This document shows, one piece after another, positions 1-6,979 of a stretch of DNA of 38,402 nucleotides. Both the position numbers and the translations under genes were made by a program. A model generated the notes under the pieces. That model did not search any database. It was not told the origin of the DNA and worked only from the letters and a program-made list of their open reading frames with translations. The stretch lies in the NCBI GenBank assembly GCA_052387235.1, contig JBQTJJ010000065.1:1-38402 (forward strand), given 5' to 3'. This DNA is from JBQTJJ01 sp052387235 (GTDB lineage: Bacteria; Actinomycetota; Acidimicrobiia; Acidimicrobiales; GCA-2861595). Within the stretch, counting starts at the first letter, position 1. Every line of letters begins with the position of its first letter.

Positions 1-1
1 C

Positions 2-151
2 GTGGCCTGCATCGGCCCCGTCACCGCCGCCGCGGCCCGGTCCCACGGCCTGGAGCCCACCGTGACCGCGGCCAGCTCCACCCTCGACGGGCTGGTCGCC
101 GCCCTGGTCGAGGCCCTCGGACCCGTAAGGGACTGCGAGTCAACTACGTGA
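2..151 (+). CDS. hemD: Uroporphyrinogen-III synthase, C-terminal end (partial)
   Basis: The reading frame is open from the window edge to a TGA at 149-151. It encodes a segment beginning VACIGPVTAAAA, then GLEPTVTAASSTLDGLV, which matches the C-terminal lobe of uroporphyrinogen-III synthases (the 'IGPxTA' strand-turn followed by a helix ending in a 'GLVxAL' segment). The enzyme closes hydroxymethylbilane to uroporphyrinogen III in haem biosynthesis. hemB and hemL downstream support the call. The last residues (VRDCESTT) are encoded inside the left arm of an inverted-repeat element, so the native C-terminus may have been changed by insertion of that element. Only about 49 residues are visible. 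Confidence 0.8.
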   Translation: MACIGPVTAAAARSHGLEPTVTAASSTLDGLVAALVEALGPVRDCESTT

Positions 152-275
152 GTGAAGGGGCGACGCCGGTCTGCTTGTCGCTCCGGGAGGAACCCTTCCC
201 GTACAAGTGAATGTCAATGAAACCCTGGCATACCGGCGTCGCCCCTTCCGAGCAGGTTGTTGACTCGCAGGCCCT
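128..275. repeat. Long interrupted inverted repeat (MITE-like or large stem-loop)
   Basis: Two nested pairs of arms are visible. The outer arms are 128-144 and 259-275, complementary at 16 of 17 positions, with core CTGCGAGTCAAC / GTTGACTCGCAG. The inner arms are 154-170 and 232-248, complementary over all 17 bases, GAAGGGGCGACGCCGGT / ACCGGCGTCGCCCCTTC. They are separated by 9- and 10-base internal bulges and a 61-base loop (171-231). The element fills the hemD-hemB gap and overlaps the hemD stop codon. It encodes no convincing protein. It could be a small non-autonomous mobile element, a REP-like element or an RNA structure. No clear target-site duplication was seen. Confidence 0.75.
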
Positions 276-289
276 AACCTGAAGGAGCG

Positions 290-1276
290 ATGGCCTTCCC
301 CGAGCGACGCCTGCGCCGTCTGCGACGCACGCCGACCCTGCGGCGGCTGGTGGCCGAGACCCGCCTCGGGGTCGACGACCTGGTGGCCCCCCTGTTCGTG
401 CGGGAGGGCATCGACCGGCCCCGACCCGTCCCGTCGCTGCCCGGCGTGGTGCAGCACACCCGCGAGTCGCTGGTGAAGGAGGTGCGGGAGCTGGCCGAGC
501 TGGGGGTCCCCGGCGTGATCCTCTTCGGCGTCCCGGCCGCCAAGGACGCGGTCGGCAGCTCGGCCTGGGACCCCGCCGGCATCGCCCAGCTGGCCCTGGG
601 CGACCTGCGCGACGAGGTCGGGGACCGGGTCGTGCTCATGGCCGACCTGTGCCTGGACGAGTACACCGACTCCGGCCACTGCGGCGTCCTCGACGCCGCC
701 GGCCGCCCCGACAACGACGCCACCCTCGACCTGTACGCCCGGGTGGCGGTGGCCCAGGCCGAGGCCGGCGCCGACGTGGTGGCGCCCAGCGGGATGATGG
801 ACGGCCAGGTGGCGGCCATCCGGGCCGCCCTGGACGGCGCCGGCCATCCCGGCGTCGCCATACTGGCCTACGCCGCCAAGTACGCGTCCAGCCTCTACGG
901 GCCGTTCCGGGAGGCGGTGGACGTGGAGATCGTGGCAGGCGAGGCCGACCGCCGCAGCTACCAGCAGGATCCGCGCAACGGCCGGGAGGCACTGGCCGAG
1001 GTGGCGGCCGACGTGGCCGAGGGCGCCGACATGGTGATGGTGAAGCCGGCCCTCGCCTACCTCGACGTCATCGCCGCGGTGCGGGCCGCCGTCGACATCC
1101 CCGTGGCCGCCTTCTCGGTGAGCGGCGAGTACGCCATGCTCAAGGCGGCGGCGGAGCGGGGCTGGATCGACGGGCCGGCCGCCGCCCTCGAGCTCACCCT
1201 GGCCGTGAAGCGGGCCGGGGCCGACCTCATCCTCACCTACCTGGCCCGCGAGCTGGCCGAGACCCTGCACGGCTGA
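290..1276 (+). CDS. hemB: Delta-aminolevulinic acid dehydratase (porphobilinogen synthase)
   Basis: This cytosolic enzyme condenses two 5-aminolevulinate molecules to porphobilinogen, the second common step of haem synthesis. The 328-aa length is normal for the family. The Schiff-base lysines are visible as K197 (AYAAKYASSLYGPFR) and K252 (MVMVKPALAYLD). The metal-site segment is DLCLDEYTDSGHCG, with C121, D123 and C131, so the usual three-cysteine zinc site carries Asp at its middle position. The start is ATG at 290, preceded by AAGGAG with good spacing. Its stop overlaps the hemL start (ATG at 1276). It sits between hemD and hemL, as expected of a haem operon. Confidence 0.97.
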   Translation: MAFPERRLRRLRRTPTLRRLVAETRLGVDDLVAPLFVREGIDRPRPVPSLPGVVQHTRESLVKEVRELAELGVPGVILFGVPAAKDAVGSSAWDPAGIAQLALGDLRDEVGDRVVLMADLCLDEYTDSGHCGVLDAAGRPDNDATLDLYARVAVAQAEAGADVVAPSGMMDGQVAAIRAALDGAGHPGVAILAYAAKYASSLYGPFREAVDVEIVAGEADRRSYQQDPRNGREALAEVAADVAEGADMVMVKPALAYLDVIAAVRAAVDIPVAAFSVSGEYAMLKAAAERGWIDGPAAALELTLAVKRAGADLILTYLARELAETLHG

Positions 1277-2562
1277 TGGGCGGGGCCGGGGACAACGGGC
1301 GGCTCTACGCGCGGGCGTGCCGGGTCACGCCCGGCGGCGTGAGCTCGCCCGTGCGCTCGTTCCGGTCGGTGGGCGGCACGCCGTACTTCGTCACCCGGGC
1401 CGAGGGCGCCTCGGTCTGGGACGCCGAGGGCCGGCGGTACCTGGACTACGTCCAGTCCTACGGGGCCTCCATCCTGGGCCACGCCCACCCCGCCGTGGTC
1501 GAGGCCGTGCGCCGGGCCGCCGGCGACGGCACCAGCTACGGGGCCCCCACCGAGCGCGAGGTCCTGCTGGCCGAGGCCATCCGCGACCGGGTGCCGGCGT
1601 GCGACATGGTGCGCCTGGTGTCGAGCGGCACCGAGGCGGCCATGAGCGCGGTCCGGGTGGCCAGGGGCTTCACCGGCCGGGACCGCGTCGTGATGTTCGC
1701 CGGCTGCTACCACGGCCACAGCGACACCCTGCTGGCGGCGGGCGGCAGCGGCGTGGCCACCCTCGGCCTGCCCGCCTCGGCCGGCGTGCCGGCCGGCGCC
1801 GTGGCCGACACGGTGGTGGCGCCCTACAACCGGGTGCCGGAGATCGGCGACGACGTGGCCTGCGTCATCGTGGAGCCGGTGGCCGCCAACATGGGCCTGG
1901 TGCCGCCCGCCCCGGGCTTCCTCGAGGGCCTGCGTGCCGGGTGCGACGCGGCCGGCGCCCTGCTCGTGTTCGACGAGGTGATCACCGGCTTCCGGCTCGG
2001 CCCGGGCGGGGCCCAGGCCGCCTACGGCGTGGTGCCCGACCTCTCGGTGTTCGGGAAGGTGATCGGCGGGGGCCTGCCACTGGCCGCCTTCGGGGGCAGG
2101 CGGGAGGTGATGGAGGTGCTGGCGCCGGTCGGGCCGGTGTACCAGGCCGGCACCTTGTCCGGGAACCCGCTGGCCACCGCCGCCGGCCTGGCCGTGCTGG
2201 ACCGGCTGGACGACGCCTCGTACACGATGCTGGCGGGCCGGGCCGCCGAGCTGGGCCCGGCCCTGGCCGCCGTGATCGCCGAGGCCGGCTTCCCGGTCCA
2301 GGTGCCGGTGGTGGGCCCCCTGCTGGGCCTGTTCTTCGCCGACGACCCGGTGACCGACTACGACCAGGCCCGGGCCTCGTGCGGCAACGGGCTGTACGCC
2401 GCCTTCTTCCGGGCCCTGCTGGAGCGGGGCGTGGCCCTCGCGCCCGGGCCCTACGAGGCCATCTTCCCGAGCCTGGCCCACACCAGGGACGACCTCGAGC
2501 GCACGGTCGACCTGGCCCGGGCTGCCATCGCGGCCGTGGCGGTGGCAGGATCGCAGCCATGA
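1276..2562 (+). CDS. hemL: Glutamate-1-semialdehyde 2,1-aminomutase
   Basis: This PLP-dependent aminomutase converts glutamate-1-semialdehyde to 5-aminolevulinate, the substrate of the preceding HemB, and implies the C5 (glutamyl-tRNA) route. At 428 aa it has family length. Recognisable blocks are the N-terminal TPGGVSSPVRSF, the cofactor-binding SSGTEAAMSA, GCYHGHSD, the VFDEVITGFR Asp segment, and the PLP lysine K261 in SVFGKVIGGGLPL. The ATG overlaps the hemB stop (ATGA), so translation is probably coupled. Its own stop overlaps the start of the next gene. Confidence 0.97.
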   Translation: MGGAGDNGRLYARACRVTPGGVSSPVRSFRSVGGTPYFVTRAEGASVWDAEGRRYLDYVQSYGASILGHAHPAVVEAVRRAAGDGTSYGAPTEREVLLAEAIRDRVPACDMVRLVSSGTEAAMSAVRVARGFTGRDRVVMFAGCYHGHSDTLLAAGGSGVATLGLPASAGVPAGAVADTVVAPYNRVPEIGDDVACVIVEPVAANMGLVPPAPGFLEGLRAGCDAAGALLVFDEVITGFRLGPGGAQAAYGVVPDLSVFGKVIGGGLPLAAFGGRREVMEVLAPVGPVYQAGTLSGNPLATAAGLAVLDRLDDASYTMLAGRAAELGPALAAVIAEAGFPVQVPVVGPLLGLFFADDPVTDYDQARASCGNGLYAAFFRALLERGVALAPGPYEAIFPSLAHTRDDLERTVDLARAAIAAVAVAGSQP

Positions 2563-3182
2563 CCTCCGACCTCGCCGTCCAGCTCGTCGACGAGGCCACC
2601 GGCCTGGTCCGGGCGGGCGAGCCGTTCAAGACCGTGTTCGACCGGGTCGTGACCCTGGGGGCCGAGGGCCTGCCCTCGCCGGCCTGGGACGACATCGCCG
2701 CCATCGACCTCGCCGCCGACGTGGACCGCACCTGCGCCTGGCTCGTCCGCCAGATCGACGAGCGGCCGCCCCCCGACGACCTGTCGGGCGTGTGGTTCGG
2801 GCTGTACGAGCGCCGGGGCTCGGTGCCCGGCCGCTTCGAGGCGGTGACGGCGGTGACCGGCGCCCCCGGCTTCCCCGACCCCGACTGGCTCGGGGGCAGG
2901 AACTGGGAGCCGCCCGGGTACGCCCCCGCCGCCGGCCTCAGCTCGCTCCTCCCGTCCGCATTCGCCGGCGGCCCCGAGGTGCGCGACCTGGTGGCCTCGG
3001 CCGTGGTCCTGGCCTACGGGCTCGGCTTCACCGCGGCCGTGGTGGACGCCGTCGACCGGGCCAAGCTGCTCGGCGGCCGCTCCCAGCTGGCCGTGGCCAC
3101 CGGGTTCGCCGACGGCAGCGTGGCCCTGGTGGGCATCCTCACGCCGGCCGGCCTCGACCGCTCCCGCCTGGCCGAGGCCTGA
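2559..3182 (+). CDS. Unrecognised protein at the end of the haem operon
   Basis: This 207-aa protein starts at ATG 2559, overlapping the hemL stop (ATGA), so it is very probably co-translated with the haem genes. I do not recognise the family. The first half is acidic and helical (ATGLVRAGEPFKTVFDRVV, AWDDIAAIDLAADVDRT). The centre contains WFGLYERRGSV and DWLGGRNWEPPGY. The C-terminal part is alanine/valine-rich (VASAVVLAYGLGFTAAVVDAV) and amphipathic rather than clearly membrane-spanning. No signal peptide, cysteine motif or nucleotide-binding motif is seen. Codon use matches the neighbours. Operon position hints at a haem-linked or housekeeping role, but no function is assigned. Confidence 0.75.
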   Translation: MTSDLAVQLVDEATGLVRAGEPFKTVFDRVVTLGAEGLPSPAWDDIAAIDLAADVDRTCAWLVRQIDERPPPDDLSGVWFGLYERRGSVPGRFEAVTAVTGAPGFPDPDWLGGRNWEPPGYAPAAGLSSLLPSAFAGGPEVRDLVASAVVLAYGLGFTAAVVDAVDRAKLLGGRSQLAVATGFADGSVALVGILTPAGLDRSRLAEA

Positions 3183-3200
3183 AGGCCCGGCGCCGGCCCG

Positions 3201-3827
3201 TCAGCGCTCGGGGCCCAGCCCCCGGGCCTGGACGCGCAGCAGGTGGCCCAGGAGCCGGTCGAGGCCGCCGGCGGGGTAGTGGGGCATGGAGATGGCCAGC
3301 GACGTGACGCCGTGGACGACGGTCCACAGGCCGGTGGCCACCAGGACGGGATCGCCGGGCCCGATGCTGCCCGCCTCGACGGCCCGGGCCACGTTCTCGG
3401 CGAGGGCGCCGAACCCGCACGCCTTCAGCAGGTGCTCGTCCGGCGCGTCCACCGCCTCCTGGCGGGTCATGAACAGGATCCGGTACTGCTCCGGGTGCTC
3501 GAGGCCGAACCGCACGTAGGCCCGGCCCCGGATCTGCAGCTGCTCGAGCGGGTCGTCGACGCCGGCCACCTCGGCCTCGATGCAGCGGTCCAGCTCCGCG
3601 AAGTGGCGCTCGCACACGGCCTGGATCAGCTCGGCCTTGTCGGCGAAGTGCAGGTAGATCGACGGCGGGGTGACCCCCACGGCGTCGGCCACGGCCCGGA
3701 TCGAGACCGCCTCCCGGTCGCCGGTGGTGACGAGGAGCTTCGAGGTGGCCTCGAGGATCTCCTCGCGGAGGCGCTCGCCCTCCCCCCGTCGGGCCCGTGG
3801 CCGCCGAGCCGGCCCGGTCGCTGGCAT
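3201..3827 (-). CDS. TetR-family transcriptional regulator
   Basis: This 208-aa protein has an N-terminal TetR DNA-binding domain at about residues 22-70: EEILEATSKLLV, AVSIRAVADAVGVTPPSIYLHF, then ADKAELIQAV. The helix-turn-helix is clear. The C-terminal ligand-binding half (YVRFGLEHPEQYRILFM, GLWTVVHGVTSLA) resembles the TetR subgroup with a WHG-type C-terminal domain, where the effector varies. It lies 38 bp downstream of the reductase gene on the same strand and is convergent with the gene ending at 3182 (18-bp gap). A TATCCT -10 and a small palindrome precede the ATG, suggesting its own, possibly autoregulated, leaderless promoter. Its targets cannot be read from sequence. Confidence 0.92.
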   Translation of the reverse strand: MPATGPARRPRARRGEGERLREEILEATSKLLVTTGDREAVSIRAVADAVGVTPPSIYLHFADKAELIQAVCERHFAELDRCIEAEVAGVDDPLEQLQIRGRAYVRFGLEHPEQYRILFMTRQEAVDAPDEHLLKACGFGALAENVARAVEAGSIGPGDPVLVATGLWTVVHGVTSLAISMPHYPAGGLDRLLGHLLRVQARGLGPER

Positions 3828-3834
3828 GCCCTAG

Positions 3835-3849
3835 AGGATAACCGGGTTA
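3835..3849 (-). promoter_or_regulatory. Putative leaderless promoter and operator for the TetR gene
   Basis: On the minus strand a -10-like TATCCT (3835-3840) ends 7 bases before the ATG at 3825-3827. That spacing would put the transcript start at or next to the A of ATG, and no Shine-Dalgarno sequence lies between. Overlapping it is an 11-bp palindrome, TAACCGGGTTA (3839-3849), a plausible TetR half-site pair for autorepression. The -35 is not obvious. Confidence 0.4.
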
Positions 3850-3865
3850 AGTCGGTGCCGGGCCG

Positions 3866-5140
3866 TCAGCCGGCGCGCCTCGCCGGCGCCGGGCCCGGCG
3901 CCATCCGGGCGATGGCGGCCACCGCCTTGTAGGCGGCCTCGGCCGGTCCCAGCTCGTCGGGCCGCAGCAGGTTGGCCATGATCCGCAGCACCCACTCCAT
4001 GAGCGTGCGGGAGCGCATGCCGGTGCCGACCATGGCCCGCATGAGGGCGGGGTGGCCGATGATCTTCACGAAGGCGCAGGCCACCTTGTAGTACAGCTCG
4101 TACTCCTCCCTGACCCGCCGGGGATAGGCCTCGAGGGCCCGCCCGTCGCCGGTGGCCAGGGCCGCGCCGATGGCCTCGGCCGCCATGCGCCCCGTCTCGT
4201 AGGCGTAGCAGATGCCCTCGCCGTTGAAGGGGTTGACGGCGCCGCCGGCGTCGCCGATCACCAGGTGGGTGGGCCCGATGGTGGGCGACAGGGAGAAGGC
4301 CATCGGCAGCTTGCCGCCGGTGGGAGGGCCGCACGAGGTCTCGGGCCGGATGCCCCAGGACTCCGGCGCGCACGCCGCGAACGACTCCATGAGGTGGGAG
4401 GTGTTCACCGACTTCCACCGCTTCGACGTGGACAGCAGGCCCACGCCCACGTTGATCCGCCCGTCGCCCACCGGGAAGATCCAGCCGTAGCCGGGCAGCA
4501 CCGCCCCGGTCTTGTCACGGATGTCGAGGTGGCTCTCGATCCACGGCTCGTCGTGGCGGGGCGACTCGTAGTAGCCCCGGATGGCCAGCCCCATGGGGAG
4601 GGAGCGGTCGCGGCTGGTGCCCAGGGCCCGGCCGAAGCGGGAGTTGGCACCGTCGGCCACCACCACGTACTCGGCCCGGACCTCGGTGGCGCCCGGGCCG
4701 TGCTCGCCCTTGCGCTGCACGACCGCGCCCCGCACGGCCCGGCCGTCGAGGATCGGCTCCACCGCCTCCGCCCCCTGCCACACCGTGGCGCCGGCCTTCT
4801 CTGCCCGCTGGGCCACCAGGTGGTCGAGGTCCTTGCGGGTGACCACGTAGCCGTGGGACGGGAAGTCGGGGTGGTCGGGCCAGCGCAGCTCCAGGGTGCG
4901 CCCGAAGGCGAGGGAGCGCAGCCCGTCGAAGCGATGGTGACCGGCCAGGACGTCGGCCAGGCCCATGTCGTAGAGCTGCTTCACCGAGCGGGGCGTGAGC
5001 CCGTCGCCGCACGTCTTCTCCCGGGGGTACGCCTTCTTCTCGACCAGGAGGACGTCCCGGCCCGCCTCGGCCAGCCAGTAGGCGCAGGCGGCCCCGGCCG
5101 GCCCGCCGCCCACCACCAGCACCTCGTGGTCGGGCGTCAC
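3866..5140 (-). CDS. Geranylgeranyl reductase-family FAD oxidoreductase, menaquinone reductase (MenJ)-like
   Basis: This 424-aa flavoprotein has an N-terminal Rossmann motif VVGGGPAGAACAYWLAEAG (residues about 9-27), then EKKAYPREKTCGDGLTPRSV, the family signature, and a second FAD motif GDAGGAVNPFNGEGICYA. Family members saturate isoprenoid double bonds; in actinobacteria the best-known role is partial hydrogenation of the menaquinone tail (MenJ). Its place beside bc and complex I operons fits a respiratory-quinone role, although chlorophyll- or lipid-type substrates cannot be excluded. The start is GTG at 5138-5140, only 6 bp after the cytochrome c stop, so the two are probably one transcript. 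No transmembrane segment is evident; such enzymes sit peripherally on the membrane. Confidence 0.9.
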   Translation of the reverse strand: MTPDHEVLVVGGGPAGAACAYWLAEAGRDVLLVEKKAYPREKTCGDGLTPRSVKQLYDMGLADVLAGHHRFDGLRSLAFGRTLELRWPDHPDFPSHGYVVTRKDLDHLVAQRAEKAGATVWQGAEAVEPILDGRAVRGAVVQRKGEHGPGATEVRAEYVVVADGANSRFGRALGTSRDRSLPMGLAIRGYYESPRHDEPWIESHLDIRDKTGAVLPGYGWIFPVGDGRINVGVGLLSTSKRWKSVNTSHLMESFAACAPESWGIRPETSCGPPTGGKLPMAFSLSPTIGPTHLVIGDAGGAVNPFNGEGICYAYETGRMAAEAIGAALATGDGRALEAYPRRVREEYELYYKVACAFVKIIGHPALMRAMVGTGMRSRTLMEWVLRIMANLLRPDELGPAEAAYKAVAAIARMAPGPAPARRAG

Positions 5141-5146
5141 CGCCGG

Positions 5147-5785
5147 CTACAGCTCGTCGCGCTCGTAGAGCACCACGGCCTCGATCTCCTCGTCGGACAG
5201 GCTGGAGAACCCGGGCATGCCGCCGGTGGCCGTGCGCTGGCCACCCGGCCGGTCGGGGGCGCCGTAGGGCTGGCCCCGGAACGCGCCCGAGCCGGTCCTG
5301 ATCCACGAGGCGTGGTCGGCTTCCTCGGGGAAGGTGAGGGCGGCCTCGCCGCCGGCCAGGGCCGGGCCCACGCCGCCCTCCCCCCCGCTGCCGTGGCAGG
5401 CCGAGCAGCCCTGGGCCCGGTACACCTGGGCCCCGAGGGCGGCGCCGGTGAGGGCCTCCTTCTGGGTGCGGTCGCCGAAGGCGCCGACGTACAGCACGCC
5501 CCAGAACGGCAGGACGGCCAGCACGGGCAGGACCCAGACCGGGATGCGCCGGCGGGCCGCCTCGGGCCTGAGATAGCTCGGCACGGGCGGGGCCGGCTTC
5601 TCCTCCACGACGGCCGGCGCGGCCGCCGCCACCGCCGGCGCGGCGGCCGCAGGAGCGGACGCGGCCGGGGCGGGGGCGGCGGCGGGGGCGCTGTCGCCGG
5701 ACGGTTCGGACGAGCCCCCGGCCAGGCCGAGCGCCGCCCGCCGCTCGCGGGAGCGGGCCAGAAGGTGCTCGGGAACTTCGGTCAC
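5147..5785 (-). CDS. Membrane-anchored mono-haem cytochrome c
   Basis: This 212-aa protein has three regions. A cytoplasmic-type N-terminus begins VTEVPEHLLARSRERR and runs into a long Ala/Pro-rich stretch (about 25-70). One transmembrane helix follows (about 81-103, IPVWVLPVLAVLPFWGVLYV). A cytochrome c domain has C127-SA-C130-H131 and a probable axial Met in GGMPGF (M190). The C-terminal helix (SDEEIEAVVLYERDEL) resembles that of the di-haem cytochrome at 9375-10379, so the domains are related. I chose the GTG at 5783-5785 because GGAGG lies 8 bases upstream; the ATG 18 bases further out has no such site. It is divergent from the bc-like operon and is a plausible electron acceptor for that complex. 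Confidence 0.88.
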   Translation of the reverse strand: MTEVPEHLLARSRERRAALGLAGGSSEPSGDSAPAAAPAPAASAPAAAAPAVAAAAPAVVEEKPAPPVPSYLRPEAARRRIPVWVLPVLAVLPFWGVLYVGAFGDRTQKEALTGAALGAQVYRAQGCSACHGSGGEGGVGPALAGGEAALTFPEEADHASWIRTGSGAFRGQPYGAPDRPGGQRTATGGMPGFSSLSDEEIEAVVLYERDEL

Positions 5786-6084
5786 GCAGGGAACCTCCGA
5801 CATGGCGAGGGGCCGACGCGCCGATCGTACGCGTCCCGGGCCGCTTCGGACCAAGCGGGGCGCTGCGCCCGACGTGGTCGCCCGGCCTCCGGGACGCGCG
5901 GAGGCCTGGCGTCCGCCCGGCGGTCGCGGGCCCTGGCGAAACCCGGGCCCCGGCGATGTGAAGAACGGAAAGGGGTCGTGCTAGAACCGAATCCGTCGTC
6001 CCGCGACGGCCCCGCGGTCTCCACGGGTAGAATTGTGATCGAATTCACGAGCCGGTCCCGAGCTGGTCCTTCCAGGAGAAGTCG
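5786..6084. promoter_or_regulatory. Divergent control region between cytochrome c and the bc-like operon
   Basis: This 299-bp gap separates two outward-facing transcription units. On the plus strand a -10 TAGAAT lies at 6028-6033 with a poor -35, giving a start near 6040 and a leader to the ATG at 6085, which has AGGAG 8 bases ahead. On the minus strand a TACGAT (5824-5829) is a weaker -10 candidate for the cytochrome c/reductase unit. The rest is GC-rich with short palindromes. No protein or structured RNA was identified. Confidence 0.55.
6034..6049 (+). promoter_or_regulatory. CRP/FNR-family operator-like site at the bc operon promoter
   Basis: The sequence TGTGA-TCGAAT-TCACG matches the CRP consensus TGTGA-N6-TCACA at 9 of 10 conserved positions. 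It starts immediately after the TAGAAT -10 and is centred near the predicted transcription start. In that position a bound protein would more probably repress the plus-strand promoter. For the divergent unit it lies about 250 bp upstream. CRP-type regulators in actinobacteria are known to control respiratory genes; the specific regulator here is unknown. Confidence 0.5.
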
Positions 6085-6540
6085 ATGGTCGCCTTCCTGA
6101 CATCGCTGATCGTCACCGCCATCATGGTCGGGATCATCGTGCTCGTCGGCAAGCGCCGGGCGCCGGGCACGCCCATGACCTGGGGCGAGGCCTACCTCGC
6201 GGCCACGTTCATGTTCGCCCTCATGCTCATGCTCTACGGCATCGTCCCCAACCAGTGGCTGGCCTGGGCCGACACCGAGCTGGGCTGGCGGTCCGACTCC
6301 ATCGGCGTGCCCACGCCGTTCGGCCGGCTGTGGCCGGAGGGCATCACCTTCTTCGGCCGGGGACGGGTCACCGTCACGGCCCAGGTCGTCCGCGACCTCA
6401 TCGCCACCGCCATCTACATCGTGGCCTTCGCCGGCCAGATCGTCGGATGGCTGTGGTGGCAGAAGCGGGGCAAGCGCACGGCGCCGCCCCCCGCCATCGA
6501 GACGTCGGCCTTCGGCCGGCCCCTGGTCCGCAAGGTCTGA
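6085..6540 (+). CDS. Unknown three-helix membrane protein, first gene of the bc-like operon
   Basis: This 151-aa protein has three predicted membrane helices: about 3-22 (FLTSLIVTAIMVGIIVLV), 36-54 (AYLAATFMFALMLMLYGIV) and 103-125 (RDLIATAIYIVAFAGQIVGW). A polar loop (about 58-98) contains ELGWRSDSIGVPTPFG. It has no cysteine or haem motif, and I do not recognise a family. The C-terminal tail is basic and proline-containing. ATG 6085 is preceded by AGGAG. It lies 14 bp upstream of the ferredoxin gene, leading an operon with all the core bc/b6f-like subunits, so it is a candidate small subunit or assembly protein of that complex. Confidence 0.8.
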   Translation: MVAFLTSLIVTAIMVGIIVLVGKRRAPGTPMTWGEAYLAATFMFALMLMLYGIVPNQWLAWADTELGWRSDSIGVPTPFGRLWPEGITFFGRGRVTVTAQVVRDLIATAIYIVAFAGQIVGWLWWQKRGKRTAPPPAIETSAFGRPLVRKV

Positions 6541-6554
6541 GAGGAGGCACGGAC

Positions 6555-6968
6555 ATGGCCAAGACCGAGGCGAACCCGCCCATGCCGGCCTTCCCCGGCG
6601 AGTACGTGCTCACCGAGGTGGCTCCGGAGGAGCTCTCCAAGTCGGTCAAGCCGAAGCAGTTCCTCCACATCGACCAGTCCGAGTGCATCATGTGCGAGGG
6701 CTGCGTCGACATCTGCCCGTGGAAGTGCATCCACATGCTCTCCACCGACTCGATCACGGAGGCGCCCAACACCTCGCAGCCCGGGCTCGACCCCGACGAC
6801 CACGTGGTGTTCGTGGTGGACGAGGACGTGTGCACCCGCTGCGGGCTGTGCGTGGACCGCTGCCCCACGGGCGTGATCATCATGGGCAAGACCGGGGTGG
6901 CGCCCCGTGAGGGCGATCCCCACCAGCGGGACAACAAGCACGGCTATTCCTACGGCATGCGGTTCTAG
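6555..6968 (+). CDS. Two-[4Fe-4S] ferredoxin-like protein inside the bc operon
   Basis: This 137-aa protein has two classic cluster motifs: C44-IM-C47-EG-C50-VDI-C54-P and C93-TR-C96-GL-C99-VDR-C103-P. They are separated by a 38-residue insert rich in Asp, Ser and Pro. The first motif plus WKC-I-H resembles the NuoI/polyferredoxin type more than small soluble ferredoxins. There is an N-terminal extension of about 40 residues and a C-terminal tail ending GYSYGMRF. No membrane helix is seen, so it should be cytosolic. ATG 6555 follows GAGGAGG. It is 11 bp upstream of cytochrome b, so it may be an electron-carrying partner of the bc complex or a donor to the NADH-module-free complex I. Confidence 0.92.
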   Translation: MAKTEANPPMPAFPGEYVLTEVAPEELSKSVKPKQFLHIDQSECIMCEGCVDICPWKCIHMLSTDSITEAPNTSQPGLDPDDHVVFVVDEDVCTRCGLCVDRCPTGVIIMGKTGVAPREGDPHQRDNKHGYSYGMRF

Positions 6969-6979
6969 AAGGAGACGGG

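Noticed and set aside
128..275. Integron attC site or a tRNA in the inverted repeat
   Set aside because: No integrase, cassette array or attC core sites were seen, and the arms do not fold as a cloverleaf.
3183..3200. CCGGCGCCGG palindrome in the convergent gap as a bidirectional terminator
   Set aside because: It is self-complementary but has no loop or U-tract and is expected by chance at this GC content.
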